From contig JAKCCC010000126.1 in the NCBI GenBank assembly GCA_021838985.1, positions 1 through 6,203 of the forward strand: a stretch of DNA of 6,203 nt, written 5' to 3'. This stretch comes from Planctomycetota bacterium (GTDB taxonomy: Bacteria; Planctomycetota; Phycisphaerae; WQYP01). A program made the position numbers and the translations under genes. Each line of letters begins with the position of its first letter. The first letter of the stretch is position 1. Shown here in pieces: positions 1 to 5,440 of this stretch. Under the pieces are notes generated by a model. That model saw nothing but the letters and a program-made list of their open reading frames with translations. It was not told the DNA's origin and did no database searches.

Positions 1-14
1 GTTCGGAAAGCACT

Positions 15-58
15 GCGACTTCGGCTTGCCCGCCAGCGGGCGGGCTTAGTCGAGTCGC
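15..58. repeat. Two-level hairpin at window start
   Basis: The inner stem GCCCGCC (28-34) pairs with GGCGGGC (39-45) around a 4-nt loop. An outer stem GCGACT (15-20) pairs with AGTCGC (53-58) across unpaired internal segments. It lies about 200 nt downstream of the ATPase stop and has no T tract on either side, so a terminator role is unproven; it fits better as another dispersed palindromic repeat. Confidence 0.55.
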
Positions 59-154
59 CATAAAGTTTCCTGGAGGCGATCCGGAGAACGGCCACCCCCG
101 TGCTCCAGGCTGCCGCCGCAGCCGCGCGACGCAAACGCAATCCCGGGTGTCCCG

Positions 155-190
155 TTTCACCGCGGTGAAACGCGGTGCTGCAACTCCGCC
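155..190. repeat. CACCGCG hairpin element, copy A (diverged)
   Basis: TTTCACCGCGGTGAAA (155-170) is a perfect 16-bp palindrome, and CACCGCG (158-164) can alternatively pair with CGCGGTG (171-177). The downstream GCTGCAACTCCGCC resembles the GCTTACAATTCCGC after copy D, which marks this as a diverged member of the same family. It sits about 80 nt after the ATPase stop, at the end of the importer operon. Confidence 0.65.
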
Positions 191-255
191 GCAGTGCGGA
201 ATCCAGCGCCGCGCTGGGGCTCGTGGTGGCGAAATAGGAAGGCCGACGCGCCGAA

Positions 256-1335
256 TCAAGAGTCGGTCAGGGGCGGCACCCCGGCTGGAACACCGTCGGA
301 CCGACGGGTGAAGGCGAGCTGGTTCCCATCCACCGTGACCCGCACCTGGTAGACTGGCTCCAGTATTTCCGGCGTAAGCACCTGTCCCGGTGCACCGGCC
401 GCAACAACCCGGCCATGGTTCATCAGCACCACTTGGTCGCAGAACCGTCGCGCCAGATTCAACTCATGGGCCACCCATCCCACCGTGCGCCCCCGACCGT
501 GGGCCAGGTCCCGCAGCAGGTGCAACAACTCCAGTTGATGCCACAGGTCCAGCGCGGCCGTCGGTTCGTCCAGCAACAGGATAGGCGCATCCTGCGCCAA
601 GGCCCGGGCAATGATCACGCGTTGCCGTTCACCGCCAGAGAGTTCCGCGAACGTTCGACCGGTCAAATGGCGCACGTGCGTCTGGTCCAGCGCCTGGTCC
701 ACGGCCGCCCGATCGGAGGGCAAGCCATGGCGGCCCAGCCATTCCCGGCGGCGCCGTCCGCCATCGCGCCGGTGCGGCCAGCGCCCCATCGCCACGATTT
801 CTTCAACGGTAAAGGCAAACGCCACGGATGGCGTTTGAGAGACAAACGCCATAGCCGCCGCCAGTTCCACGGCGGAGAATTCCCGCAGCGGCTGCCGATT
901 TAACAGCACTTCGCCGCGGTAGGGTCGCAGGTAGCCAAGCAAGGTGTGCAGCAATGTGGATTTGCCCGACCCGTTCGGCCCGAGAATAACCGTGACTTGC
1001 CCGGGCGGCAGATCGATAGATACATTTTCCAACACGCTGGCGGGGGCCATTACCGGACCGTCGGTGGGCTCCGCGCGTCGGCTCCGGCGGGGCCACCAGG
1101 GCCAAGATACACGCCGGGGCGGATGCCCCAATTCAAAGCCTGGCGCCACGTCGACCGACCGCCGGTTGGACGGCTGCTGCCGGGCGAACCGGCTTGGCGC
1201 CGTCGCACCGAAAGCAAAGCACACGCCGCGGGCAGTCAGCGTCAAGGCCGCCCCGGGGCGGCGCGACGGCAGCGCCTGCGACGGGGACCCCGTGGGTGGG
1301 GACAGGGGCTTCCGCGGCGCTGGAGAGGAGGTCAT
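256..1335 (-). CDS. BtuD/FhuC/HmuV-type ABC importer ATPase with an unusual N-terminal insertion
   Basis: The cytoplasmic nucleotide-binding subunit that powers the importer. ATG 1335 overlaps the permease stop as ATGA and has GGAGG 8 nt upstream, giving 359 residues; the longer frame from 1386 would only add residues inside the permease gene. Motifs, numbered from this start: Walker A GPNGSGKST (119-127), Q-loop FVSQTP with Q167, signature LSGGERQ (232-238), Walker B ILLLDEP (252-258), D-loop AALD (260-263) and H-loop H290 in VAHELNLA. All key residues are present, so it should be active. The C-terminal pattern (VVAAGAPGQVLTPEILEPVYQVRV) is typical of the FhuC/HmuV/BtuD branch. The usual length is about 255-270. 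The excess comes from a Pro/Ser-rich N-terminal extension of about 30 residues and about 57 residues (44-100) inserted between the first strand (LTARGVCFAFG) and the second (VLENVSIDL). The insert is rich in Arg, Pro and Trp. It is the last gene of the operon. Confidence 0.95.
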   Translation of the reverse strand: MTSSPAPRKPLSPPTGSPSQALPSRRPGAALTLTARGVCFAFGATAPSRFARQQPSNRRSVDVAPGFELGHPPRRVSWPWWPRRSRRAEPTDGPVMAPASVLENVSIDLPPGQVTVILGPNGSGKSTLLHTLLGYLRPYRGEVLLNRQPLREFSAVELAAAMAFVSQTPSVAFAFTVEEIVAMGRWPHRRDGGRRRREWLGRHGLPSDRAAVDQALDQTHVRHLTGRTFAELSGGERQRVIIARALAQDAPILLLDEPTAALDLWHQLELLHLLRDLAHGRGRTVGWVAHELNLARRFCDQVVLMNHGRVVAAGAPGQVLTPEILEPVYQVRVTVDGNQLAFTRRSDGVPAGVPPLTDS

Positions 1336-2390
1336 GACCAGGTCCTCCGGCGGGTAAGCAGGTAAAGAAAGAACGGACCGCCGCACAACGCCGTGATCAC
1401 CCCCACCGGCAGCTCACCGTTAAACCAGGCGCCCGTGCAGCGTACAAAAGTGTCAGCGAGCATGAGAAATGCGGCGCCCACCAGCGGACTGACCACCAGC
1501 AGCCGACGATGATCCGGGCCGAAAAGGCTGCGGCAGATATGCGGACAAATTAAACCGACAAAGCCGATCGGCCCGGCCAGGGCAATGGACGCGGCCGTGA
1601 GCAGGCCCGCGAGTACAAACGCCGTTATGCGCAAACGCTGCAGCCGAACGCCCAAACTTTCAGCTTCCACATCCGAAAGAGAACCGATATTCATCGCAGG
1701 ACCTATGCCCAGCGCGCCGATCCAGCCCAGCAGCACCGCACTTAGGGCGATGCCCACCGTCAGCGGCCCGGTGCCTTCACTGATATAACCAAACAGATAA
1801 TCCAAAATATCACTTTTAGCCCCGTAGGGAACGAGATTATTCAGAAACATAATCAAGGCGCCATTGATGCTGCTAAGCACCACGCCGCTGAGCAACAAGG
1901 TGATCGGATCCAAGAGCCCGCCCCGCTTGCGGCCCAGCAAAAACACCACCACGCAAGTTAACAAAGCCCCGGCCAGAGCCGGAATGGTTTGGCCGTGGGC
2001 GAGCAGCCACCCCCACCAGGGATGGCGCAGCAGCACGGCAGCGATGGCGTCGCTGAAAACAATCCAGAGCATCACTCCCGCAGCCGCGCCGCTGGAAATC
2101 CCAAGGATGTACGGATCTGCCAACGGGTTACGCAGCAACCCTTGCAGTAGAACCCCGGCCAGAGCCAGCGCCGCTCCAACAATAGCGGCGGAGCCTACGC
2201 CAACCATCCGCAGCCTCATAATTGCGCCCGATGAAACGCCGAGGCTCATCGTGTCGCTGCCCGGAATACCTGGTCCGACCAGGACACAAAGTCCTAAGAT
2301 AGCCGCGGTCGCCGCCACCAGCAGCAGAAGTTTTCCGGCTTCGGTCCAATCGATCCGGCCGCGACCCCTGGCGACAACAGGAACATTCAT
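1332..2390 (-). CDS. FecCD/BtuC-family ABC importer permease
   Basis: The inner-membrane permease of the type II importer, expected to form a homodimer that passes a vitamin B12-, siderophore- or haem-type ligand into the cytoplasm. The start at ATG 2390 gives 352 residues, normal for the family. It overlaps the preceding stop as ATGA and has AAAGGT 5 nt upstream; the in-frame ATG at 2558 lies deep inside the binding-protein gene and is not credible. Family hallmarks: a first helix at about 20-38; RLRMVGVGSAAIVGAALALAG leading to QGLLRNPLADPYILGISSGA (83-102); GIGPAMNIGSLSDVEAESLGV (228-248); the coupling region GPIGFVGLICPH (273-284) with FGPDHRRLL (290-298); and ELPVGVITALCGGPFFLYLL (326-345). 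Other hydrophobic spans lie at about 134-153, 162-184, 209-229, 255-272 and 296-315, consistent with ten helices. Downstream, its stop overlaps the ATPase start. Nothing appears broken. Corrinoid and Fe-siderophore permeases cannot be told apart from these motifs alone. Confidence 0.95.
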   Translation of the reverse strand: MNVPVVARGRGRIDWTEAGKLLLLVAATAAILGLCVLVGPGIPGSDTMSLGVSSGAIMRLRMVGVGSAAIVGAALALAGVLLQGLLRNPLADPYILGISSGAAAGVMLWIVFSDAIAAVLLRHPWWGWLLAHGQTIPALAGALLTCVVVFLLGRKRGGLLDPITLLLSGVVLSSINGALIMFLNNLVPYGAKSDILDYLFGYISEGTGPLTVGIALSAVLLGWIGALGIGPAMNIGSLSDVEAESLGVRLQRLRITAFVLAGLLTAASIALAGPIGFVGLICPHICRSLFGPDHRRLLVVSPLVGAAFLMLADTFVRCTGAWFNGELPVGVITALCGGPFFLYLLTRRRTWS

Positions 2391-3550
2391 CGCTGACCTT
2401 TCGTAAGCGCCTGCCGAGCCGGCCGGCCAGTTTGATGAATGAGGCGCCCCAGTAACCGAACCTGGCGTGCCACCGCCAGTGAAGGTATTTCGAAGTTTTC
2501 CGCGGTCACCAGAAACACGCGGTGTTGCTGGACCGCGGGAATCGGCAGGCGCTGCCACCGGGCCAGGCGGGGATCCGTCGGGTCGCGCTGGGGCGGTTGG
2601 CCCGGCGCCGCGATCAGAAGCACTTGCGGAGCCAGACGCAGCAGCGTTTCACGGTCGATTATAGGATAACCGGCGCCGAGCGGCGCCGCCGCGTTAACAG
2701 CACCGGCTAATTCCATCAGACGATTAAGAAAATTATGCGCCCCCACCACCATGATGGGGCTGGGATTAATGATCAGCACGACGCGGCGGAGGTGGGCGGC
2801 GTAGCGTCGGGAAATCGCATCTAGTTTTCGCTTCAGAAGCGCCACACGCTGCTGGGCGGCGTGGGCATGATCCGCCAGCGTCCCCAAAACGGCAGCGCTC
2901 CGGTAAAGCTGGCGAAGCGTAGTCAAATGCAAGTTGATCAGGCGAATGTGATGCCGCTCGGTGAAAGTGATCAGATGCGGCGGAATGCGGCTGCGCACCA
3001 TCTGAATCACCAGGGCCGTGGGGCGCACACGGAGCAGCATTTCGTAGTCCATATGTAAAAAGTCCCCCACCACGGGTAGTTTCCGCTCGCCGGGCGGCAG
3101 GGCCGGCCGATCATAAGGGGACACCCCCACCAGGCGGTTGGCCGCGCCAATCTGTACGAGTATCCGCGTGGCAGCGGGCACGGTGCTGACAATGCGGGGA
3201 CCCTTTACCGGCTTTGCAGCGGCCATGGGCTTTCCGCAGCCCGGGCAAATCAGCCAACCCAAGACCATCGCCAGCCCAGCGGCTTGGCGAAGTTGCGCTG
3301 GCCAGCCCCGGTCCGCAGCGGGGCTCTTGCCATTACCGGCGGAGCCCGTAGGCGCCAACGTCCGGGATTCTGACGTCAAAATCCCTCCGGCGCCATATGG
3401 AAAGCAAGCGGCCATCCGGAGCGCGGGGGGCTTGCCCGCATGGACATGCTCCGGTGAATCTGTATCTATCGGAATCATTTCCATGTTCGCAACCACCGCG
3501 GAGCTGGCGCTATCCAGTACGACCTCTACCATGCGGTATTTGTGCCCCAT
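2387..3550 (-). CDS. BtuF/FhuD-like periplasmic substrate-binding protein of metal-chelate ABC importer
   Basis: The periplasmic or membrane-tethered binding protein that would deliver a corrinoid, siderophore or other metal chelate to the permease encoded next. With ATG at 3550 it has 387 residues. A hydrophobic signal-like segment is at about 87-112 ([15 protein letters not shown]), followed by a helical-backbone type III binding fold: lobe 1 starts at [15 protein letters not shown] (117-131) with [10 protein letters not shown] and [20 protein letters not shown]; lobe 2 has [20 protein letters not shown] (267-286) and [18 protein letters not shown]. Glutamates E170 (DYE) and E301 (DRE) sit where BtuF has its two permease-docking glutamates. 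Start choice: ATG 3550 is preceded by GGGGAGGTGG at short spacing; ATG 3562 and ATG 3532 are alternatives, and TTG 3358 would give a conventional length of about 319 residues. The roughly 80 residues before the signal segment are unusual. The 3' end overlaps the permease start as ATGA. Family call is firm; ligand is not determined. Confidence 0.88.
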   Translation of the reverse strand: MGHKYRMVEVVLDSASSAVVANMEMIPIDTDSPEHVHAGKPPALRMAACFPYGAGGILTSESRTLAPTGSAGNGKSPAADRGWPAQLRQAAGLAMVLGWLICPGCGKPMAAAKPVKGPRIVSTVPAATRILVQIGAANRLVGVSPYDRPALPPGERKLPVVGDFLHMDYEMLLRVRPTALVIQMVRSRIPPHLITFTERHHIRLINLHLTTLRQLYRSAAVLGTLADHAHAAQQRVALLKRKLDAISRRYAAHLRRVVLIINPSPIMVVGAHNFLNRLMELAGAVNAAAPLGAGYPIIDRETLLRLAPQVLLIAAPGQPPQRDPTDPRLARWQRLPIPAVQQHRVFLVTAENFEIPSLAVARQVRLLGRLIHQTGRPARQALTKGQR

Positions 3551-4812
3551 CCACCTCCCCATTGGTCCAGCGTCTCAGTACCGCTGGCGGCGGTAGCGGG
3601 ATTCACCGTCCGTACGGGCGTCATGCAGGTGTCAAACGGCGACGCCAAAGTGCGGATGTGTGGCAGAGGTGCATAGCCGGTTCCCGTAAGCCCCACCTGG
3701 CTGGTGTCCGTGGTTCCATTGACCACACCAGTCGCGGTGGTATAGGTGAAAATATTGTCCTCATTTTCACCTACATACGGTGAGGTTTCCCAGGTTACGT
3801 GGTCATCCCCAAAGCCCACATTCTGACCGGCGCCGCCATGATTGCCGGAATTGTAAATATACGGGCCAAAGGTATTGGCCGTCGGTAAGGTGGTGGTGAT
3901 ACGCTGATACGGACCCATGCCCGGACCATCACCGGCCGGCGTGCCGCTGGCGCCGCCATCCAGCGGCGCCATATCGCCCACCAATGGTACGGCGCCGTTG
4001 GCCGCGGTCGTGGTCCAATAACGGCCGGGAGCTGGTTGAACGGTGCCGGCGGCGTAGGGCCAGGGGAAAGCGATGGAGTAGCTTTCTCCTTGGCCGTAGG
4101 GGTTATACCAAACCGAGCCGGGGGTAAAACTCCACCCATTCTTTATCCCACCGAAATTACCGTTGTAATATGGAATGGTCCCACCGCTGCCCCCCGTATA
4201 TTCCAGCGACGGGGCCTGGGCAATAGCGTCGGAGGGGCAGATGAAGCTTGCGGGCGTTGTGTAGCCTTGCAGCACCATGATCCACAGGCAAGCCGGGGGA
4301 TCCCAGCTGATCTGGCCGGGCCATTCGTACCATGCCTGTACGTTGGCCGCGGCGGTGGAAAGGACCGGGCTGATGCCATAAGCCTGCATGGGCGCATTAT
4401 CGTACCCACTCCACGCTCCGCCATAAGCGGTTTCCGGCACCCCGCCTTCGGTGGCGGGAAACACGCCGCCATTACCCTCGCTGTAGGTAATCATTGCCTC
4501 GATGATCCCGCGGATATTGGCCATACAGACCGCGCGGTTAGCCTGTTCCCGGGCCTTGGCCAAGGCGGGCAGCAGAATGGAAACAAGGATCGCGATGATC
4601 GAAATCACCACCAGCAACTCGATCAGGGCAAAGCCGGATTTCCGTGCGTCCTGACCGCTGGCTGGACGTGGCCATCGGTTTCCAGTTTTGAACTTGACCA
4701 ACTCCTTGTACGTATGGACCACTACCAACCTCCGGCCGCTGCCCAAGCGTCGGAACTCGTGCGAATGCACCACGAAAACACTGTCATCTGGAAATAAATC
4801 GTGCCATGCCAT
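3526..4812 (-). CDS. Prepilin-like secreted/surface protein (pseudopilin with H-X-DG-type C-terminus)
   Basis: A 428-residue protein with a type IV prepilin/type II secretion pseudopilin N-terminus, expected to be inserted in the inner membrane, processed by a PilD-type peptidase, and to present a large periplasmic or surface domain. The start is fixed by a near-perfect Shine-Dalgarno, AAGGAGGT, 5 nt before the ATG. The cleavage site is G60|F61 in [11 protein letters not shown], with the conserved Glu at +5 (E65), followed by a hydrophobic helix at about 61-83 and [18 protein letters not shown]. An FICPSD motif lies at 190-195. Near the end, [18 protein letters not shown] (324-341) and [10 protein letters not shown] (347-356) match the C-terminal H-X-DG block of planctomycete pseudopilins, here with DD in place of DG. 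The domain between is rich in Gly, Tyr, Trp and Pro. Oddities are the roughly 60-residue leader (usually 5-25) and the position as first gene of an ABC-importer operon; its 3' end overlaps the next gene. The exact function is unknown, and a role in substrate capture is inference. Confidence 0.9.
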   Translation of the reverse strand: MAWHDLFPDDSVFVVHSHEFRRLGSGRRLVVVHTYKELVKFKTGNRWPRPASGQDARKSGFALIELLVVISIIAILVSILLPALAKAREQANRAVCMANIRGIIEAMITYSEGNGGVFPATEGGVPETAYGGAWSGYDNAPMQAYGISPVLSTAAANVQAWYEWPGQISWDPPACLWIMVLQGYTTPASFICPSDAIAQAPSLEYTGGSGGTIPYYNGNFGGIKNGWSFTPGSVWYNPYGQGESYSIAFPWPYAAGTVQPAPGRYWTTTAANGAVPLVGDMAPLDGGASGTPAGDGPGMGPYQRITTTLPTANTFGPYIYNSGNHGGAGQNVGFGDDHVTWETSPYVGENEDNIFTYTTATGVVNGTTDTSQVGLTGTGYAPLPHIRTLASPFDTCMTPVRTVNPATAASGTETLDQWGGGWGTNTAW

Positions 4813-4817
4813 AAGGC

Positions 4818-4825
4818 ACCTCCTT
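4818..4825 (-). promoter_or_regulatory. Strong Shine-Dalgarno of the pseudopilin gene
   Basis: On the minus strand AAGGAGGT lies 5 nt before ATG 4812. This is the best ribosome binding site in the window. It settles the start of the pseudopilin and therefore its unusually long leader. The three downstream genes instead start within or at the end of the preceding gene, so the operon probably has its main independent translation entry here. Confidence 0.85.
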
Positions 4826-4851
4826 TTCCAAACACCCCACAGAGAGCCGTC

Positions 4852-4871
4852 CCGGGATCGTACGATCCGGG
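4852..4871. promoter_or_regulatory. Palindrome upstream of the importer operon (candidate operator)
   Basis: A 20-bp near-perfect palindrome, 18 of 20 positions symmetric, with a perfect 14-bp core GGATCGTACGATCC (4855-4868). It ends about 39 nt before the pseudopilin ATG, inside the presumed leader or promoter. It could be an operator for a dimeric regulator, or a small RNA hairpin (GGATC-GTAC-GATCC). It does not resemble an AT-rich Fur box. No clear -10/-35 pair was recognised nearby, so the assignment is inference from symmetry and position. Confidence 0.4.
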
Positions 4872-4910
4872 CTAAACGCGCATCCGCACGGACGAACCGA
4901 TCTGCATCGA

Positions 4911-4934
4911 TTCACCGCGCTGAAGCGCGGTGTT
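4911..4934. repeat. CACCGCG hairpin element, copy B
   Basis: TTCACCGCGCTGAAGCGCGG followed by TG: an 8-bp perfect stem CACCGCGC/GCGCGGTG around the loop TGAA (4913-4932). It is the same element as at 5148, 5256 and 155, always introduced by TTCACCGCG on the plus strand. This copy is the nearest to the importer operon. On the minus strand it is not followed by a T tract, so it is not a standard terminator. Confidence 0.8.
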
Positions 4935-4964
4935 TGGATTTCGTCTTTTCGGTGTTTTTCACGA

Positions 4965-5067
4965 CAGTTTACCCGCCGCGGAGGGGATTACACCGATTAC
5001 ACGGATCGACGGAGAAAACCAATTTTATCCGTGCCATCCGTGTGATCCCCGCGCGGCGGGTAAACTG
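4965..5067. repeat. Long imperfect inverted repeat (103 nt) containing GATTACAC units
   Basis: Arms of about 40 nt pair imperfectly: CAGTTTACCCGCCGCG at 4965-4980 matches the complement of CGCGGCGGGTAAACTG at 5052-5067 exactly, and inside these GGGGATTACAC/GTGTGATCCCC and ACGGAT/ATCCGT continue the stem with a few mismatches. The left arm contains GATTACAC twice (4986-4993, 4995-5002); the right contains ATCCGTG twice. The loop is AT-rich (around 5007-5026). It encodes nothing credible. The structure resembles a MITE- or REP-like palindromic element. Confidence 0.8.
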
Positions 5068-5147
5068 CGGTCTTCGTCTTTCGTGTCTCTCGCGGCTCCT
5101 CATTCCTCCTCCGCTACGCCTTCGGGTGGTCCCATCCTCGTGCGGTT

Positions 5148-5188
5148 CACCGCGCCGAAGGTCGCCGTAGCGACTCTTCGACGCGGTG
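5148..5188. repeat. CACCGCG hairpin element, copy C (expanded stem)
   Basis: The outer stem CACCGCG (5148-5154) pairs with CGCGGTG (5182-5188). Between them is a second nested stem: CGAAG/CTTCG and GTCGC/GCGAC around the loop CGTA. The element has the same ends and the same downstream CTTACAATT as copy D but a longer interior, as if the loop had been extended by another palindrome. It is a perfect or near-perfect long stem of about 41 nt. Confidence 0.8.
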
Positions 5189-5255
5189 CTTACAATTTCG
5201 CTTTTTCCGCAGCCGTAAAACCCAGCCCGTATAACCTAAAACCCGTCCAGATCGG

Positions 5256-5290
5256 TTCACCGCGCTAAAGCGCGGTGCTTACAATTCCGC
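5256..5290. repeat. CACCGCG hairpin element, copy D
   Basis: An 8-bp stem CACCGCGC/GCGCGGTG with the loop TAAA (5258-5277), preceded by GGTT and followed by CTTACAATTCCGC. The flanks GGTTCACC and GCTTACAATT are shared with copy C, showing that the repeated unit extends beyond the stem itself. It lies between the NiCoT gene and the importer operon. Confidence 0.8.
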
Positions 5291-5296
5291 ATCTCA

Positions 5297-5415
5297 CGCG
5301 AAGCCGCGAAGCCCGCGAAAATCGCACCGCAACCATCTCCATATCCCTCATCCGGATTTCTTTCGCGCGCTTCGCGGCGCAGTTTAGTCGCCACGGCGAC
5401 CGTGATCCATCGGTC
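5297..5415. repeat. Short CGCGAAG / GTCGCC repeat patchwork
   Basis: CGCGAAGCCGCGAAGCCCGC (from 5297) is a partial tandem of a CGCGAAG(C)C unit. Further on, TTTCGCGCGCTTCGCGGCGC (from 5361) is related, CAGTTTAGTCGCCACGG (5380-5396) resembles the CAGTTTACCCGCCGCGG arm at 4965, and GTCGCC-AC-GGCGAC (5387-5400) is a small hairpin. Translations give arginine/alanine-rich low complexity, not a protein. These are of the type of intergenic repeat known from planctomycetes and verrucomicrobia. Confidence 0.6.
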
Positions 5416-5440
5416 GTCTTCGTGTCCTTCGTGGTGAAAT
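5416..5440 (-). repeat. CACGAAGGACACGAAG-type intergenic repeat abutting the NiCoT stop
   Basis: On the minus strand the sequence after the NiCoT TAG is ATTTCACCACGAAGGACACG followed by AAGAC. This contains the CACGAAG unit twice and translates as the familiar spurious TTKDTK peptide. Such repeats are common between genes in PVC genomes. It begins directly after the stop codon. It lacks a hairpin plus T tract, so it is not an obvious intrinsic terminator. Confidence 0.7.

Larger units (their letters stand above)
1..255. other. Non-coding tail downstream of the importer operon
   Basis: No credible gene is seen in these 255 bases. The region holds hairpins at 15-58, 69-109 (CCTGGAG/CTCCAGG, wide loop), 155-177, 185-200 (TCCGC/GCGGA) and 203-217 (CCAGCG/CGCTGG). 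Those at 203-217 and 185-200 come first after the operon stop on the minus strand and might slow or end transcription, but none is followed by a run of T, so no intrinsic terminator is called. Confidence 0.6.
4813..5440. other. Non-coding, repeat-composed intergenic region between NiCoT gene and importer operon
   Basis: About 630 bp without a credible gene; open frames here are low-complexity readings of repeats. From low to high coordinate it holds the operon leader with a palindrome (4813-4910), three copies of a CACCGCG hairpin element, a 103-nt imperfect hairpin with GATTACAC units, CGCGAAG-type and GTCGCC-type short repeats, and a CACGAAG-type element that abuts the NiCoT stop codon. The operon promoter should lie in this region, but I could not identify it. 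I saw no cobalamin-riboswitch conserved boxes on the minus strand. Confidence 0.75.

Noticed and set aside
28..45. Intrinsic terminator for the importer operon
   Set aside because: A stable GC-rich hairpin exists but no T tract follows on the minus strand, and it lies over 200 nt beyond the ATPase stop.
1864..2406. 180-codon open frame on the plus strand
   Set aside because: Antisense to the permease gene; serine/threonine/proline-rich translation typical of the reverse of a membrane-protein gene.
2391..2558. Upstream ATG (2558) for the permease giving a 408-residue protein
   Set aside because: The extra 56 residues lie within the binding-protein gene and are low-complexity; ATG 2390 has an ATGA overlap, an AAAGGT site and gives normal family length.
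4036..4797. 253-codon open frame on the plus strand
   Set aside because: It is antisense to the well-supported pseudopilin gene, has no recognisable domain and is explained by GC-rich codon structure of the opposite strand.
4930..5268. Plus-strand frame of 112 codons across the intergenic region
   Set aside because: It is a reading of palindromic repeats (ITRIDGENQFYPCHPCDP) with no ribosome binding site or domain.
4911..5290. Possible CRISPR array because of several short similar repeats
   Set aside because: Spacing and length of the repeats are irregular, the sequences between are themselves repetitive, and no cas genes are present.
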